Source: Paragonimus skrjabini miyazakii (lineage: Eukaryota; Platyhelminthes; Trematoda; Plagiorchiida; Troglotrematidae). Taken from it: a stretch of 64,000 bases of DNA. Made by a program: the position numbers and the translations under genes. How positions within the stretch are numbered: position 1 is the first letter of the stretch; each line of letters begins with the position of its first letter. Of the stretch, positions 14,842-26,981 are shown piece by piece. The stretch spans positions 153,762 to 217,761 of the forward strand of contig JTDE01000315.1 in assembly GCA_014338405.1 (NCBI GenBank), given 5' to 3'. A model generated the notes under the pieces. It made no database searches and was not told where the DNA came from. It worked only from the letters and a program-made list of their open reading frames with translations.

Positions 14842-14960
14842 AGGTTTAACTTTGTCGAAAGGGGCCGACTGGAAAGTGTATGGGAATGCGACAGCTGCGA
14901 TCAATTGTGGGTGATGTTCAACTTGAAATTAACCAAATCCCCGACTACTCATCAGTAAGG
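14842..14960 (+). repeat. Dispersed SINE-like repeat, copy 2
   Basis: Plus-strand copy with the gaaaggggccgactggaaag block, gggaatgcgacagctgcgat, caattgtgggtgatgttcaa and a diverged 3' end (ccccgactactcatcagtaa). The 5' part (GAGCGAAAC region of the other copies) is eroded to a weak match. Confidence 0.8.
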
Positions 14961-17867
14961 ACAAAGTAACCATCAAACAAGATTGGAGGAGGCAAGATAT
15001 CGCACGTATTATGCGTTTCCCGGTCCAAATTTACCCAACAGGGCACGACGATTTCCTCGGTTTGTCAAACGTGGAAGGCGTCACTCTTATTTGATGAAAA
15101 TATGACGCCCTTAAGGAGGTTGAGGCAGACTGCTTCGCTATACATCTTTCAGCTGGCCCTGTTGATACCTGCACTGAGGTAAGGGGACCAACTTATTCTG
15201 AAATAAATTGTAAAAGCGAGTTTTTACCTGTAATTTTTATTAACACTGAATACGAGCAGCATATATGGTGGTTAACTGTGGAATACAAAGGCATGAGTGC
15301 GGTGGACCAACTCAGCCGAAAGAATATATAATATTTTGGCTTCACGCGAGAAGCTTCGATGCGTGAACGGCTAAGCTTTAAGTACAATGAAAGTAAACTG
15401 TTTTCCGCAACCCGAGAAAAGGAACGATTCTTCATTTAGGGGAACCCTGCAGAAAGCTGTCAGAACGAGATTAGCAAAACAGAGCACTTATGGTAACACA
15501 GCATCACTGTTGCTTTCTGCAACTCAAAACAACCTTATCAATTTAAGCAAAACTTACTATCTTTTGTTTTATTTGTGAGGGGGGTGACAGACAATCTCGG
15601 CCGAAGAACGAACATTGCTGATAAGGTGGTGATTGTGTGCTCATCATGGGGTCGAAAGTCCTGAACAGTTAGTATATGCATGTGACAGAAAATTTATCCG
15701 GATGGAGTTGTTTGCATTTTATTTTCAAGCTTGTAAAAGGGAACTTGCTTTCTGCTCCACATGATGTTTTATTACTAGACTCTGCAATCCCTTCGAGTGT
15801 GGAAAAAGTCGCATGTTCTGTTGGGCTAAAGAGTTTGTTGAAACAAGTATGTCTACTGGAAGTACGTCATCTTGGCGAATTCTACTGGCAACGAAATTTT
15901 ATGCTACATGTGACACGTCGCAGACCTGCAACTTATCAGGACAGAGTTAAATACACAGGCGAGTGTATAATACTCGAAGATGTTATTTGTTTGATTCGCA
16001 TATCGTGCGATGTGGGAAACCATCTGACCATGAGTGAATGCGTACAACAATCACACAGTGGCTGATCCCACAAATGCACTTGATTGCGCCGTAATTCACC
16101 GTTCTAAATGAAGCATTAGGACGGGATGGTGGATGGTTTACCTGGACGAAATACACCCGATAAGTAACAGCAATCACTTGGAAAGTGACGAACAGTCTCT
16201 CATCAGAATTCATTAAAATGGCAGTGATATGGAGAAAACAACAATATCCTAATGGCTATATTATTTCCTTCAAACACCTAAAAGGAGTCGTGAATGGCAT
16301 CACTAATGAACAGTCATTTTTGCCTAATATATAGTTATGGTTTAGGATAATAGTATAACACAGCGGTATAGTTGTATTAGCAGAAATGTGTAGTGAAGTA
16401 CCATGAAGAGCCAGGAAAATGATCAATGATTTGTACCAAATATTACCCAATTCAATATAAACCAAACGGCCCCATCTATAGGGGTAGATAGCCTAGGAAG
16501 GCAAGCTCACTGCTGTGTTTCGGAGTGCAGGCCAAAACTTTAGTTTTGCTTATTATCCTGTGCTACAGAACAGTCTCTTGACAAGAAACCAGACACAATA
16601 CATTTATATTAAAAACTACGGTCTATTAAGATAATGATGTTTTCATAGTACGTCTGGCAAATGGTTAATGGCTGCCTAGGTAACTATGCAAAATTTTTAA
16701 ACCTCAAAATCTTGTATGAATTATCGCCAAAAAGTAAGTCATGCTGCTTGTTTTAACGGTTATTTAAACAAAAGTGTATCATCGACGGTAAATCACTCAC
16801 GACTTTTTCATTTGCAGTGAACAGCAGATATATGCGCGGCTGTTGCATATTAGTGTGAAACCACAAGCGAAACTTTTTGCAAGATACTAGCTGTTTTCGA
16901 AATGTTCAAAAAAGTTCAATGTAAATTTTCCTCAATGCACGTCTAAATAATCAAAGCATTGTAGTGTGACTGCGTGTTCACTACTGTAGAGTGAATAAGT
17001 TAACAAGTAGAATGCTTCAATTTAAAAAAAGTAAGATGAATCAATAAAGAGAGTATTCATATATTTGTTGCGGTTTATGAAAGCATACATGTACGATCAT
17101 GTCAATTATGGTTTCTCGATTTCGCATGCACACAGTAGGACTACTTGCATTTAACGTGTTCCGCAAAATTTCATAAATGTGGTAGCAAACAGCGTCATCC
17201 AGACAAAAATGTAAACAAACCTTGAAATCTATTTAGCTCTATCGCACAATCACTGACGCGATTTGAATTGATTTTTGGATAACTGAACTATGTAAAACTG
17301 AGAATTAATCTCTGCGCTTTCGGGTGCGTACAAGGTAGCATTTTTGTCTCCACCGGAAATAATTTGTAATTGATCCGGAGATTAAAGCGTTTTTTCTCAC
17401 ACAAAACAAATCGTTTGCTCAATCAAAAATGGATGGACGTGTGTTGAATTTTGTTTAACCACACTTTAACAAGTGCGTGCAGTCCAGGTTGATAGAATTT
17501 TCAACATGTTACTATTATAATTGTAACGCTAACGCGCTGACTTTGAACGATCAAGCAACACTAATGCAGGTACGCACAGTTGGGTTTCAGTGAAATCGGA
17601 TTAGATAATCGGCCATGATAACTGCTGTCCCGCTTGTCTTGGGTTAGTCAATTTCGTCAGTAGCATGGTGAACGTGGATTAGGAGAGGTAAATTTCAGTA
17701 CCTGTGCACAAGAGTTGCAAATAACGTAACGCACTGGTTAGTGACCAGTCTAACTCCATTAAAACAAGGATCTCAGACATACTGTATTAAAGGTTACATC
17801 GGATTGATGTAACTAAGCTGATTCTAACTCTGATAATAAAAAGACGTGCTTTGCATGTGTTAAGTAA
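14961..17867. other. Anonymous DNA with one unassigned 129-codon frame
   Basis: A plus-strand frame at 15676-16065 (129 codons) is the longest here. I recognise no domain, and a frame of this length is expected about once or twice by chance in a 64 kb window of this composition. It may be a decayed mobile-element fragment. No other structure seen. Confidence 0.5.
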
Positions 17868-19735
17868 TTGATCACGTATGTTCCACTACACCAGGAATTT
17901 GAGGGTGTTTGTGAACTCTTTGAAACCGATCACGTTGGTTTGGTCCTGACTACTGATTTTCTGATGAAATCTCCATTTTTGTTCACTGAACATGTCAGCT
18001 TTCGTCATCCTGATCGGTGCTATCGCTATCGTGAGGTTTGGTTAATGAAAAATGTTAGGGAAATGGAAATCTCTTTTGCCTCAGAGAACACTGGCAAACT
18101 CTTTAAGCTGATCCGTTCCATTGGTTCCAGTCGACCGTCTGTCAATGAAACTATCTGCAAACCAGATAACACGCTAATCTATAATAAGTCCAGAAGTTTA
18201 GAGCGGTGTGCGGAACATTTTGATGGTCAATTGAGCTGGTCTCCTGCTTCTATCACGTTGACGCCACGAACTTGTTATTTAGCACCCTGGTCAGTAGAGT
18301 TGCCACCTTCCACTGAAACTGAGGTTTGAAATTGCATCTCGGCTCTCAATCGTAGTAAGGCTGCTGGCCCAGCTGATCTCGAACCACCATATCTCAAAGA
18401 AGTTAAAGAGGTATTACTAGAGGCCTTGGCTCAGTTGTTTCAATCTGTGTTGACGATGGAGACCATCCTCACGTACTAGGGTCACTCGATAATAATTCTG
18501 ATATTCAAGAAAGAAGCCCGGGATCTTGTATAAACCATAGAGGAGTTAGTGTGACCACACGCATTTCAAGGATTCTTCTTTTTATTGTACTTCGTCGATT
18601 CACTGCAGTCCGAGAGTTAAACATTAAAGAAGAATAGGCAAGGTTTCGCCCCCGGCGATGATGTACAGATCACATTTTTCTCATTCGTCAAACCCTGGAG
18701 CAGCGTTATGTGTACCACCGGCCATGAATCGCCGTACTTCCCGATTATAATGATGCGTTCGATTCGGTGGATCGGTCTGCAACTTTACAGTCGCTCGAAA
18801 GCAAGGGTGAATCAATTAAGTATGTAAACATCCTGTCGGCGCTACATCCCTGGGAAGCTGCATTAGTTGCTGTCGTGGAGATGTAGAAAATGAAGTAGAA
18901 GCGCATATTTCTAAGGCTATGGTAGCGTTTGCTAATCTGAGACACCTATGGCGACAGAGAAGTATTTCTGTGAATCTTAAGGGTCTTGTATTTCAGAAAA
19001 ATTGAGGACTGTATCACTTTACGGCAGCAGAACCTGGCCATTCAGGGAAGAGGATGTGTACCGTCTCCAGGTTTTCGATCACCGATGCCTACGTTTAGTC
19101 GTTGCTATCGAGTGTCACCAGCGGATAAGCAACGAAGAGGTGAGGAACTCGGTATTTGGTAATAATTATCAGACAAGTTCTTTTGTTCACTCACTACACA
19201 GACCTAGATTCTGTATCAAGTAATAAGAATGCCAGTTAGTCGTTTGCCACACTGAGCACTGTTTACCGAAGCTGCGGCCGACTGGTGCAAGATGCGAGGT
19301 GGACAGATGATAACCCGTTGTAGAGAAATGAACTCGTTCACGAATGAGATGGTCACTGTAGATCTAGTTCGTCTGCAGAGCTGGGACCCTCGCGACTCCC
19401 AGAGTCGGTGGCTGGAGACGTTAGGTAAGATGGTGACTAACTGAGCTCAGTCGCATGGATGTTGTCGTTGTTTGGCCGAGTTGTCTGTTAAGTGAGTGCA
19501 CTTAATGATGCGAGGCAGTGAAAGCCGTAATGCTGATGACGCCCTACTTTCACGTACAGCTCGGTTGTTTGTTTGCAAAGTGTAGGCAACACTATGTTGT
19601 ATATATGAATATAGACGTGGTTATTTTTAACAGTTAGGTCCATTCCCCTTCTATATAGAGTTTTTTCCATCGTGTCTGTGTGGGATGTAAGTATCCATGT
19701 GGGCCACTGATGTATTGCTGTCAGCGATGATGATG
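17868..19735 (+). mobile_element. RTE-type non-LTR retrotransposon, 5'-truncated and internally deleted
   Basis: Pieces of an RTE-clade LINE protein can be followed in order. First, the linker before the polymerase at 17990-18330 (GKLFKLIRSIGSSRPSVNET, then AEHFDGQLSWSPA). Next, reverse-transcriptase blocks at about 18470-18850 in shifted frames: a HRGVSV-like motif, VLRRFTAVREL, ARFRP, then AFDSVDRSA, which carries the first catalytic aspartate region. Then the C-terminal block at 19002-19223 (VYRLQVFDHRCLRLV, RISNEEVRNSVFG) and SQSRWLETLG near 19400, ending at the stop at 19493. The short 3' UTR ends in a GAT repeat, as is usual for RTE elements. Between about 18852 and 18886 the frame jumps from early polymerase to the C-terminal part, so the YxDD active site is deleted. 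The copy cannot be autonomous. The 5' boundary is uncertain. Confidence 0.85.
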
Positions 19736-19924
19736 CTACCACCAAATGGGTGCGGTAGCCGTGGAAATTCCACTAGAGTTTAACTTTGTAAAGTTTATGT
19801 GTTGACGATTGAGCACGGGCTAGCCACTGACAAGTAAGAGATTCATCCTACAAGCGCTACACCAATATTCAGTCGTTTCATATAGACAATCGGTAACTTG
19901 GTGAGGCGCTTCTCACAATCTTTA

Positions 19925-20320
19925 TCCAAACCCGAAGTTAACATGACTTCAGTGGTTTCTCACCGCCTCAACTTAACCGCGTAGCATTGAAATCACTATT
20001 AACACGAACAAGACGAATCTGTGCACAGAACAGTCTTATGGACGAATTATACCTCGTAACGTCTGTACTACAAACCAATTATTATCCACAAAGGTTCACA
20101 AAAACGCACATAAAACTGGACACACTATCCAAACAGTTAATCACTGTGAGAAAAGAAGCTTCCCACAAAATTGTGCTTTAAAGGGGACGACAATATGTGT
20201 TAAACAACCCAAAGACTAAAAAATTTGACTTAACGAACAATTGACACAACCGAAGTTCTGGTATTAGCTCAGACAAAGCTTATCGAAACCACCTTATATG
20301 GTATCCACCAAGTTATATGT
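19925..20320 (+). pseudogene. Penelope-like element scrap (copy E): RT thumb/linker region
   Basis: A plus-strand frame reads FSPPQLNRVALKSLLTRTRR-IC, followed by about 20 residues and then a degenerate form of the NGYP..F motif (NYYPQRF). This matches the region after the catalytic core of Penelope-like polymerases; compare RARRIC ... NGYPSAF in copy A and RARMIC ... NGYPEKF in copy C in this window. The frame runs to about 20178, then a degenerate (F)KGDDN equivalent follows out of frame. Neither YVDD nor GIY-YIG is present, so this is a short relic. It begins within about 200 bp of the 3' end of the RTE copy, so the two elements are nested or adjacent insertions. Confidence 0.6.
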
Positions 20321-20343
20321 AACTGTAAAGAAAGTCACATAAG

Positions 20344-20702
20344 CAGAACCAAGAGCTGCTTCATCTCCAGAATGAAGAAATATTTGCCGCAATGAAAGCA
20401 GAGGTCCGCGCTGCCAGTGAACGCATTCTCATCAGAACAGGTAAACAGTCAACCCAATTGTACGTTCGGAACCCTATTATGTCATTCCAATCCATGGCTA
20501 TTGCGGTTTGATGAGGCGGCCACAAGCAGTCGACAGCAGTCAGCCTCGTGTTTTCAAAAAAATTGTTCGTGAACTCGACAGTTCCTTGGACTCAGTGACC
20601 TTTCTTAACCCACTGACTGACTATCCATCCCATACATTCTATTTGTTTGATATAGAAGCAGATTCTGGTTACTGTACATCTGGTACTGACAAATCAATAT
20701 AA
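20344..20702 (+). other. Candidate coding exons, unassigned
   Basis: From 20344 to 20440 one frame is rich in E, Q, A and L (QELLHLQNEEIFAAMKAEVR and on) and looks like a coiled coil. It is bounded by an AG at 20342-20343 and a GTAAAC at 20441. After a 60-70 bp spacer a 65-codon frame runs from 20508 to a stop at 20702. Short introns of this size are common at the 5' end of flatworm genes, so these could be two exons of one gene. I recognise no family, and the region directly follows element debris, so it may instead be part of a mobile element. Confidence 0.22.
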
Positions 20703-23700
20703 AATATTTCCATGTATCACTCTCAACGTCCCGACTATTTGTTGAAATAATTTTGTACTCAACCTAATCAGCTCACCTTACATTAATTTGAGAGTATCGC
20801 CCTTTAGCATCCTTCCATGTTTTGCGAAGAGACTGCCACTGTTAGACTACTTGATACATCGGTGGTTTTGTGGGTAAGCATTAGGGTTCTAGTGCATGTT
20901 ATTTCTAGTTAAACGTTGTCGTGATATTAGTGACTCATCCGTCTGCTTCGAACGAAGCACGGTCGAGATGGAGTATTCTTAGTTTTCAGGTACAAGCGAA
21001 GATGAAGCAGATCATAGAGGAGGTTTCATGGCAGAAAATCTAACACACTATCTCCGGGAAGAACACTTCTAGATAAGCCTAAGTTTTCTACTACTAGACC
21101 TTCCAAGTCACGTTTGATTACGGATATGGTTGGGCAGACGTTCCGAAGATAGTACCCCTTAACAAATATGTACATCTCAAATTTCTCTCTTTGTTGCGAT
21201 GCATTACTTTTTAGGTCACTTGTGTAGTTTCTACATTTTGCAAACGCCGTGCACTTCCAAAGATTTTAGGTTTATCCACAGTGTTGGAGATTTGAGAAAG
21301 TCATTTAATTCTATAACACGCAGAATTAGTAACAGGCCACCCACAACCAATTCTTAATAGAAACCAGTCTTCTACCAATTCTTTCATCTTGTCACCAAAC
21401 ATAAGTTCGACTGGACAATGTTCTGGCTACCCAATAAAACGGTTTGTGAAGGTCCTGGTTAAAAACCCTCACCAAGACGGTAATATCTAGTCGTTCGAAA
21501 GTATCCAACAAACAGGAGAAGAATACATGAATAGGTTATACTGCACCGGCAGCATCGATCTATCAACCAATGCACAACAAAACGTTTGTAATGTATGAAT
21601 GTAACACTTCAAAAACAAATCCGTCCCGCAATTTAGTTCGAGAAATATTATTTTAACTCCGAAAACAATTACGTGATACTCATCCAAAACAACTGTTTGG
21701 AAGATGATTAAAACAAACCTATTCGCCAGAAACTGCCTGGGTGGTGTGTAAACACAAGTTGGAAGTTGATTTGAATGTGTATGATACACGGGTCTTCACA
21801 GAAGGCAAACTGACAAGGAACGGGTTGAATGTAAAGTTTGCCATATTGCCCTACTCTTTTTGTCTACAACAACCTGACTGAAGCAAGGCTCATGAGTCAC
21901 GAACAACCTTTAGACGAGTTCCCTTATGACGACGAAACACATCGCGTCTTGCACCAACCAAAGAGCAACTACAACAACTGACGAACATTGCAAGTGCATA
22001 GACAATTGTCCTAGTTGTTGTCATTTCCATTCAGAGGGTTTCGAGGTATAAATACACTTGGTAGCACTTGTTGGACGGCGAAACAACATACCTATATACA
22101 TACGGCATATATATTCTCAGCCCCCTCTTCAAAGTTCCACTGCATATGTCTGACTAACTGTGACTCAAGATGAACGATGTGATGGAGCACAAATGTGTCA
22201 TCTCTTTTTGGTATGTCTTGGATAATCCAAATGTATCACACATAAAGCATTCAGAGACAGGTGAACATTGTCTTGCCTAGCTCTGAATTTGTAGTTCACT
22301 TCGTACATCCCGCTATTAACGGGACCTATTATACCTGTCGTTATTAAATGTCCATGATTAGAACAAAAAACGTCGCCATCCAGCGTGATTCTAAATATTT
22401 CGAAGTATGACAACTTCGCTTACTTCATCGAACTAGGAATTCGAGTCATGATATGAACGCACGGAATAAAGGTTTGTAAAGCGTAACATCTGATTATTAA
22501 CTTTTACTTATTATATTGTGAGTAGAGTTTACATATTTTTTTATCACCGAGAAATACACACACCTGTATAGGTGGCTTTAACCACAGAGTTTTCAGCAAC
22601 TCATAACAACTCACGTTATGAAAATTTTGGGTAGAATTAATTGTATGTGCAACCGACTAAAAGTGTTTTAGAAGATGGAATATCAACATGTGATGTACAT
22701 ATGTTCAATGTCTGGCATAGTGCTCCAGGTATTCTTATGTTGGTTTTTAGCAATAATGAGCAAATTTCCATCTGTGATGAATGCTTTTTTGTGTTCTTAA
22801 CGAGCACAGAGCTTGAAGCATCCACCATTTTGAGGAAAGAATCAAAACCATTTGGTGTAAACAAAGTAACAGAAAACGTTAATTTCTGATGAACACAAAT
22901 CGGGTGAAGATAACAAGAAACTGTTTGTTTGAAATTAACGAAGTTAAACAGTTGACCTGTGATGTAAGCTATGCTACGCATACGGAGTAGTATCCGACTA
23001 GTATTCTGTAACCAATATCGAATCTTTACAATAAAACAAGAATATGAGGAGACCTTTTGTTTTTGATAATTACACGTATCACTGTGGTTCGAAGGCAACG
23101 ACTGATTACTTCACAACATCGAACGGTCGAGGAATGAAATGTGGAATAAACAACTGCGGAGATGTGATTTGGGTGGTTGATATAAGTGATGTAGTTTGAG
23201 AATTAACACGCAGCATTATTTTCCGGGAAGAACATATTCTCTGCATGCTTCCAGAAAATCAGTTGGCAGACAGTGCGGTATTTTACCCTTCAAATAATAG
23301 TTGTGATAATTTCCGTTTTTACAACTGTTTGCTATGTGTTTCATATAAGTGAGAGTACGTGAAAGATTTAATGCTTGATATACACTGCTGAAGTCAATTC
23401 TGTTGTTCATACGAGTGGACAAGTCGAAAAACATAAAACATATATTTCAGGTAAAACAACGAAGTGGAAGTCATTAAGTGAAATCCTGAACCCACCAAAT
23501 GAAGTACCATTCAAAATTGTGGAACTCCTCCAACACTTTCACGTATCATGTTATATATCTCTAATTGTCTTGTGCACCAAGTTTGAATGAATGATTGAAA
23601 CGGGTTGTGAAATAGAACTATTAAGTTCTTTCTAAAATACTCTAAGTTGTCTTATAAGCGTACGTCACTGAGGAGCACATCCACTTAAATTTATTAGGTT

Positions 23701-23779
23701 ATTTCCGACGATCAACACTCGACAGGCTGTCAGGACGTTTTGTGTATGGCGTTCCAGATTGGACACTAAAATACTGCAG
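20703..23779. other. Anonymous DNA, no supported gene
   Basis: Contains a 153-codon minus-strand frame (22637-23098) and a 100-codon minus-strand frame (21487-21789), neither with recognisable motifs and both within chance expectation. A short block at 21509-21555 (aggagaagaata ... tgcaccggcagc) resembles 2268-2305, suggesting a diverged shared repeat. Confidence 0.5.
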
Positions 23780-23836
23780 GTCTCATCGAAAGTAATTCGG
23801 CTGCTCTCGCAGCACCAACCGGCGACCTTGAATACG
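23780..23836 (+). CDS. Candidate small internal exon
   Basis: A 57-bp segment bounded by ACTGCAG on the left and a consensus donor GTAAGT at 23837. Two frames are open; one reads LIESNSAALAAPTGDLEY, which has protein-like composition. The next AG with a pyrimidine tract (GTTTTTCAG) ends at 23869, giving a possible 33-nt intron, a size known for flatworm mini-introns. After that junction both frames stop within ten codons, so it could be a terminal exon or a false pair of sites. Confidence 0.25.
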
Positions 23837-23954
23837 GTAAGTCAGCTAAAGCGTAGAGCTGTTTTTCAGGGAATGCAACAATAGCTAGATTGAACTAATA
23901 GTGCTTCTGACTTGTCGGTAACCTATGGAGAAGTTACTTGAGTTAGATGAACCC

Positions 23955-24230
23955 CATTTGTCAAAAATCAGAGCTTCAGATTGTTTCAAATCAGCGAGAG
24001 AAAGAACGTGCCCAAACGCTGCAAGCGTCTTACCAGCTGAGCTAGGAAGGCATGCTGGACTCTGTTCACAATTCGGTTTCATCTAATGCATCAAGTCTGC
24101 CAAGTTGCTCTCAACTATTACTTGAGTTAGGCAACCTTTTACTCGGAGAACGTGAGCGGGTAACTAAGATAAGTCTTGCAGCCCTAATCTCAACTCAAGC
24201 TGGAAGGGTTCAATCAGGTTCACGTGTTCG
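23955..24230 (+). pseudogene. Candidate coding exon interrupted by one in-frame TAG
   Basis: A plus-strand frame reads a charged helical stretch (KSELQIVSNQREKERAQTLQ, from about 23960), then a TAG near 24045, then continues in the same frame with a serine/leucine-rich stretch (SSNASSLPSCSQLLLELGN) to a consensus donor GTAAGT at 24231. Either the exon begins after the AG of this TAG, or the two halves are one exon with a nonsense change or base error. No family recognised. It is one of the more exon-like stretches in the anonymous half of the window, and it lies on the opposite strand to the PDZ gene. Confidence 0.33.
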
Positions 24231-24239
24231 TAAGTAGAT

Positions 24240-26309
24240 CTTCTGACTACTACTTCAACGAAGCTACAAAAAGCAAAACGAAGCTTCTGGATAATAATAT
24301 CCAGCCATAGTCTGTGGCGTTCCATTGATATTAATAACTGCCGTATAAGTTACGAGTTTGTTGACATTTGTTATCATTGAGCGAATTCACAAAGAAATAC
24401 GGTCGTTTTAAGTCAAACCTGGGTTGAAATTAACACAAACGGCTTTCAACAATCGTAACAAATTATAATTTATCAAAATGCTAGGAAAGCATACAAATTT
24501 TAGAAAGATTCGTGAAGTCATTCGTCTACACTGAAATAAGTAATCAGTGTCCAATGAAAAGCATTGGGTGGATTCTCAAAAAGTGGTCCCAAATTCCAGT
24601 AACGTAAGAGCGTATGTAATAATATACCATTGAACACACCAAAATGAAATATGCTATTTACATATTGCTTGAAGAGAGAAAGAAACACTATAGGTAGTTG
24701 ACTCATCAACGCACAGGACGAATATCACGGACAAAGAAAGATAATTACAAAGTGCAAAATAGGGATGAATCACCAGGACGGTGATCAATAACAAGACATG
24801 GATACACACTGACATTGTGAACAAAAACGAGTATTCGACAGCCGATGAGTGAATGACCACAACGGAAAGTGCAACATGAGACCAGCCTGGATGTGAAGTG
24901 GTCGCGACGACAAGAGCATCAGTGCTAGAAAGACGAGTGTGAACAACGATGACAGAAAAAATTAATCACACGTTCCCAAGTGAATGTGTACAATTTTTGA
25001 TTCACATATATAATATAAGGTAACACAAATACAGCTGAGTTAATAGAAACCTTAGTGCATGTGCTTCCCTTATGTACCCAATTCACCTAGTAAAAACTGA
25101 CCACTGGATATAGTGAATAGGCGGAAAAGTTGTCAAGTCTATACTGGAAGTGAATCCACGTTCAATAAACAGTAGAAATATCATAGCGTGAGCCTTCTGC
25201 GAAATATAATCACTGATACTAAACATGCACATTAGTCAGACTATATATCACCACTCAGATGCCAATTTTCAGGATTACGCGGGGTTTTTGCGACTAACGC
25301 TGCGAAACCGAACACGCACTAAACCCGGACTGCCACAGACTTTGTGATCCCGGAGGAATAGTCATCAGCCAACATTTTCCACGACAGAAGTCAGCCGTTA
25401 AATACTACCAGTTTAAACTCAGTTGGCCTGAATTCATTTTAAAGACTAGCAGCGTCATTCTTGAAATTTTTGGGAGATAACACTGCACACAAGTGACCTG
25501 GTATTCAAGAATGAACAGAAGAATTATCCTAACAGTGACTACAATATACGAATATAAAATTAAGATGTTTTGCCTCCTGGCAGCAGAAACACCGAAAGCA
25601 CGAAGAAATGACACAACACATCTTGAAAATAATTATCGCACAGAAACTGAGTCATGGGTAAACCAATTCGTACCGCCCAAATCATTCCGTTGCGTCACAT
25701 TCATATATAACATAATAGTCATTATGCTACTGGCGCAATATTACCTGATGTGATCAATATGCTTATCGATTTGCCAGGCGACTAATTAGTGTAAGTCTGT
25801 TAACTAGTTCAAAAAACGAGTTTGTTCACTGTAATCAAAACACTAACGAATTCATAAAATAGTTCTAGTTGGACGCATTGCTTAAATTTACCAATGTTCT
25901 TTAATTAAAAGCATGATATGATTATCGATTTCGTATCAGGGAAGAACTCAATAAGGATCAATCACTGTTAAAATTTGAAAGGCTTGTGCTGATAAAATCA
26001 TTGACCTACTGCTGTTACCAAAATGAGGTACTATAAAAAGAAAAGATAACGTTACGATCGAGAAGTTCAATTAGAATTCTCGTTAGCAAGCATAGTTACG
26101 AGCATCGTGATTTAGACCAATATTAAACAATGCTGTCCTCAATGCCGGCAATCGGACTGTACATGTCATCATTTTTTCGGGTACGAATCGGTGCACAGTT
26201 CTCGACCATTTCAGTTGTGCCCACCAAACTACTTCACTGACATGAGACGAAGTGGTCGAGAACCAAATCTACTGAACCAACACATAATGACACTGACGGG
26301 TAAGAAACA
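24240..26309. other. Anonymous DNA, no supported gene
   Basis: No recognisable gene or repeat. Overlapping frames at 24518-24860 and 25405-25753 are low-complexity or hydrophobic and of chance length. Confidence 0.6.
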
Positions 26310-26981
26310 TCAGTCAGGGTAATACAGTTTGAAAAAATAAGTAGACAGGCTGACAAGAAAGTTGTCGCAATGTCGTGCAACAAATATTATACGTTGCATG
26401 ACTGATAAGTTTGTGAACTTAAATTTTTGGAACACCGGCAACCCAGAATACTTTTTTTTACCGGGGATAAAGGTTAAAATCACACGTGAAACACCACAGT
26501 TGTTGCATTCTCCTAGATACTCCAGACAGCTTTTTTGAGAAATTGTACTCGAGATTTGCTCATGGTTGGGCTTGTTAGTAGGGCACACCCTTCTATGAGC
26601 CCAGAATAGAACCCCAGCCAAGTTTTTACCAAGCGATCCTGTTCACCAATGCGCCGCTGTCTTAGAATCATGCCTAAAACCGAATTTACTAGTGAGTGAT
26701 GACCACACTATCACATAACCTCGAGAAAAAACGCAGAAACTATTCTGTTGAACAGATGGACCCAATACTGTGAATTCTCTGCAACTTGTGACCTCGAAAG
26801 CCGTTAAGCCTAGCATGTCGTCTAGTACAAGACACCCATTACATATAGGTAAAAGTATAGGATAAAAGCAAACAGCAATTTGCACGACTGCCTTGTATTC
26901 ATATCCCCAACAGCAGTGCAGCCACATTCGCTTTGGCGACAACCCCGACATGGTGCATATGTACGTTCCTGATAGTCGCTT
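26310..26981 (-). pseudogene. Long minus-strand frame with a single internal stop, unassigned
   Basis: Two minus-strand open stretches (26981-26643 and 26639-26310) are in the same frame and are separated by one stop codon near 26640, giving about 220 codons with one interruption. The product is rich in C, F and W and shows no motif I can name. In DNA of this composition such a run is unusual but not decisive, and the high Cys/Trp content is more typical of a non-coding frame. It is listed as a possible decayed element or gene. Confidence 0.2.

Noticed and set aside
15676..16065. 129-codon plus-strand open frame
   Set aside because: Looked briefly like an element capsid region, but no zinc knuckle or other alignable motif; within chance length.
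22637..23098. 153-codon minus-strand open frame
   Set aside because: No motif, low-complexity hydrophobic parts, and in DNA with this stop-codon frequency a frame this long is expected about once per few windows. Not called as a gene.
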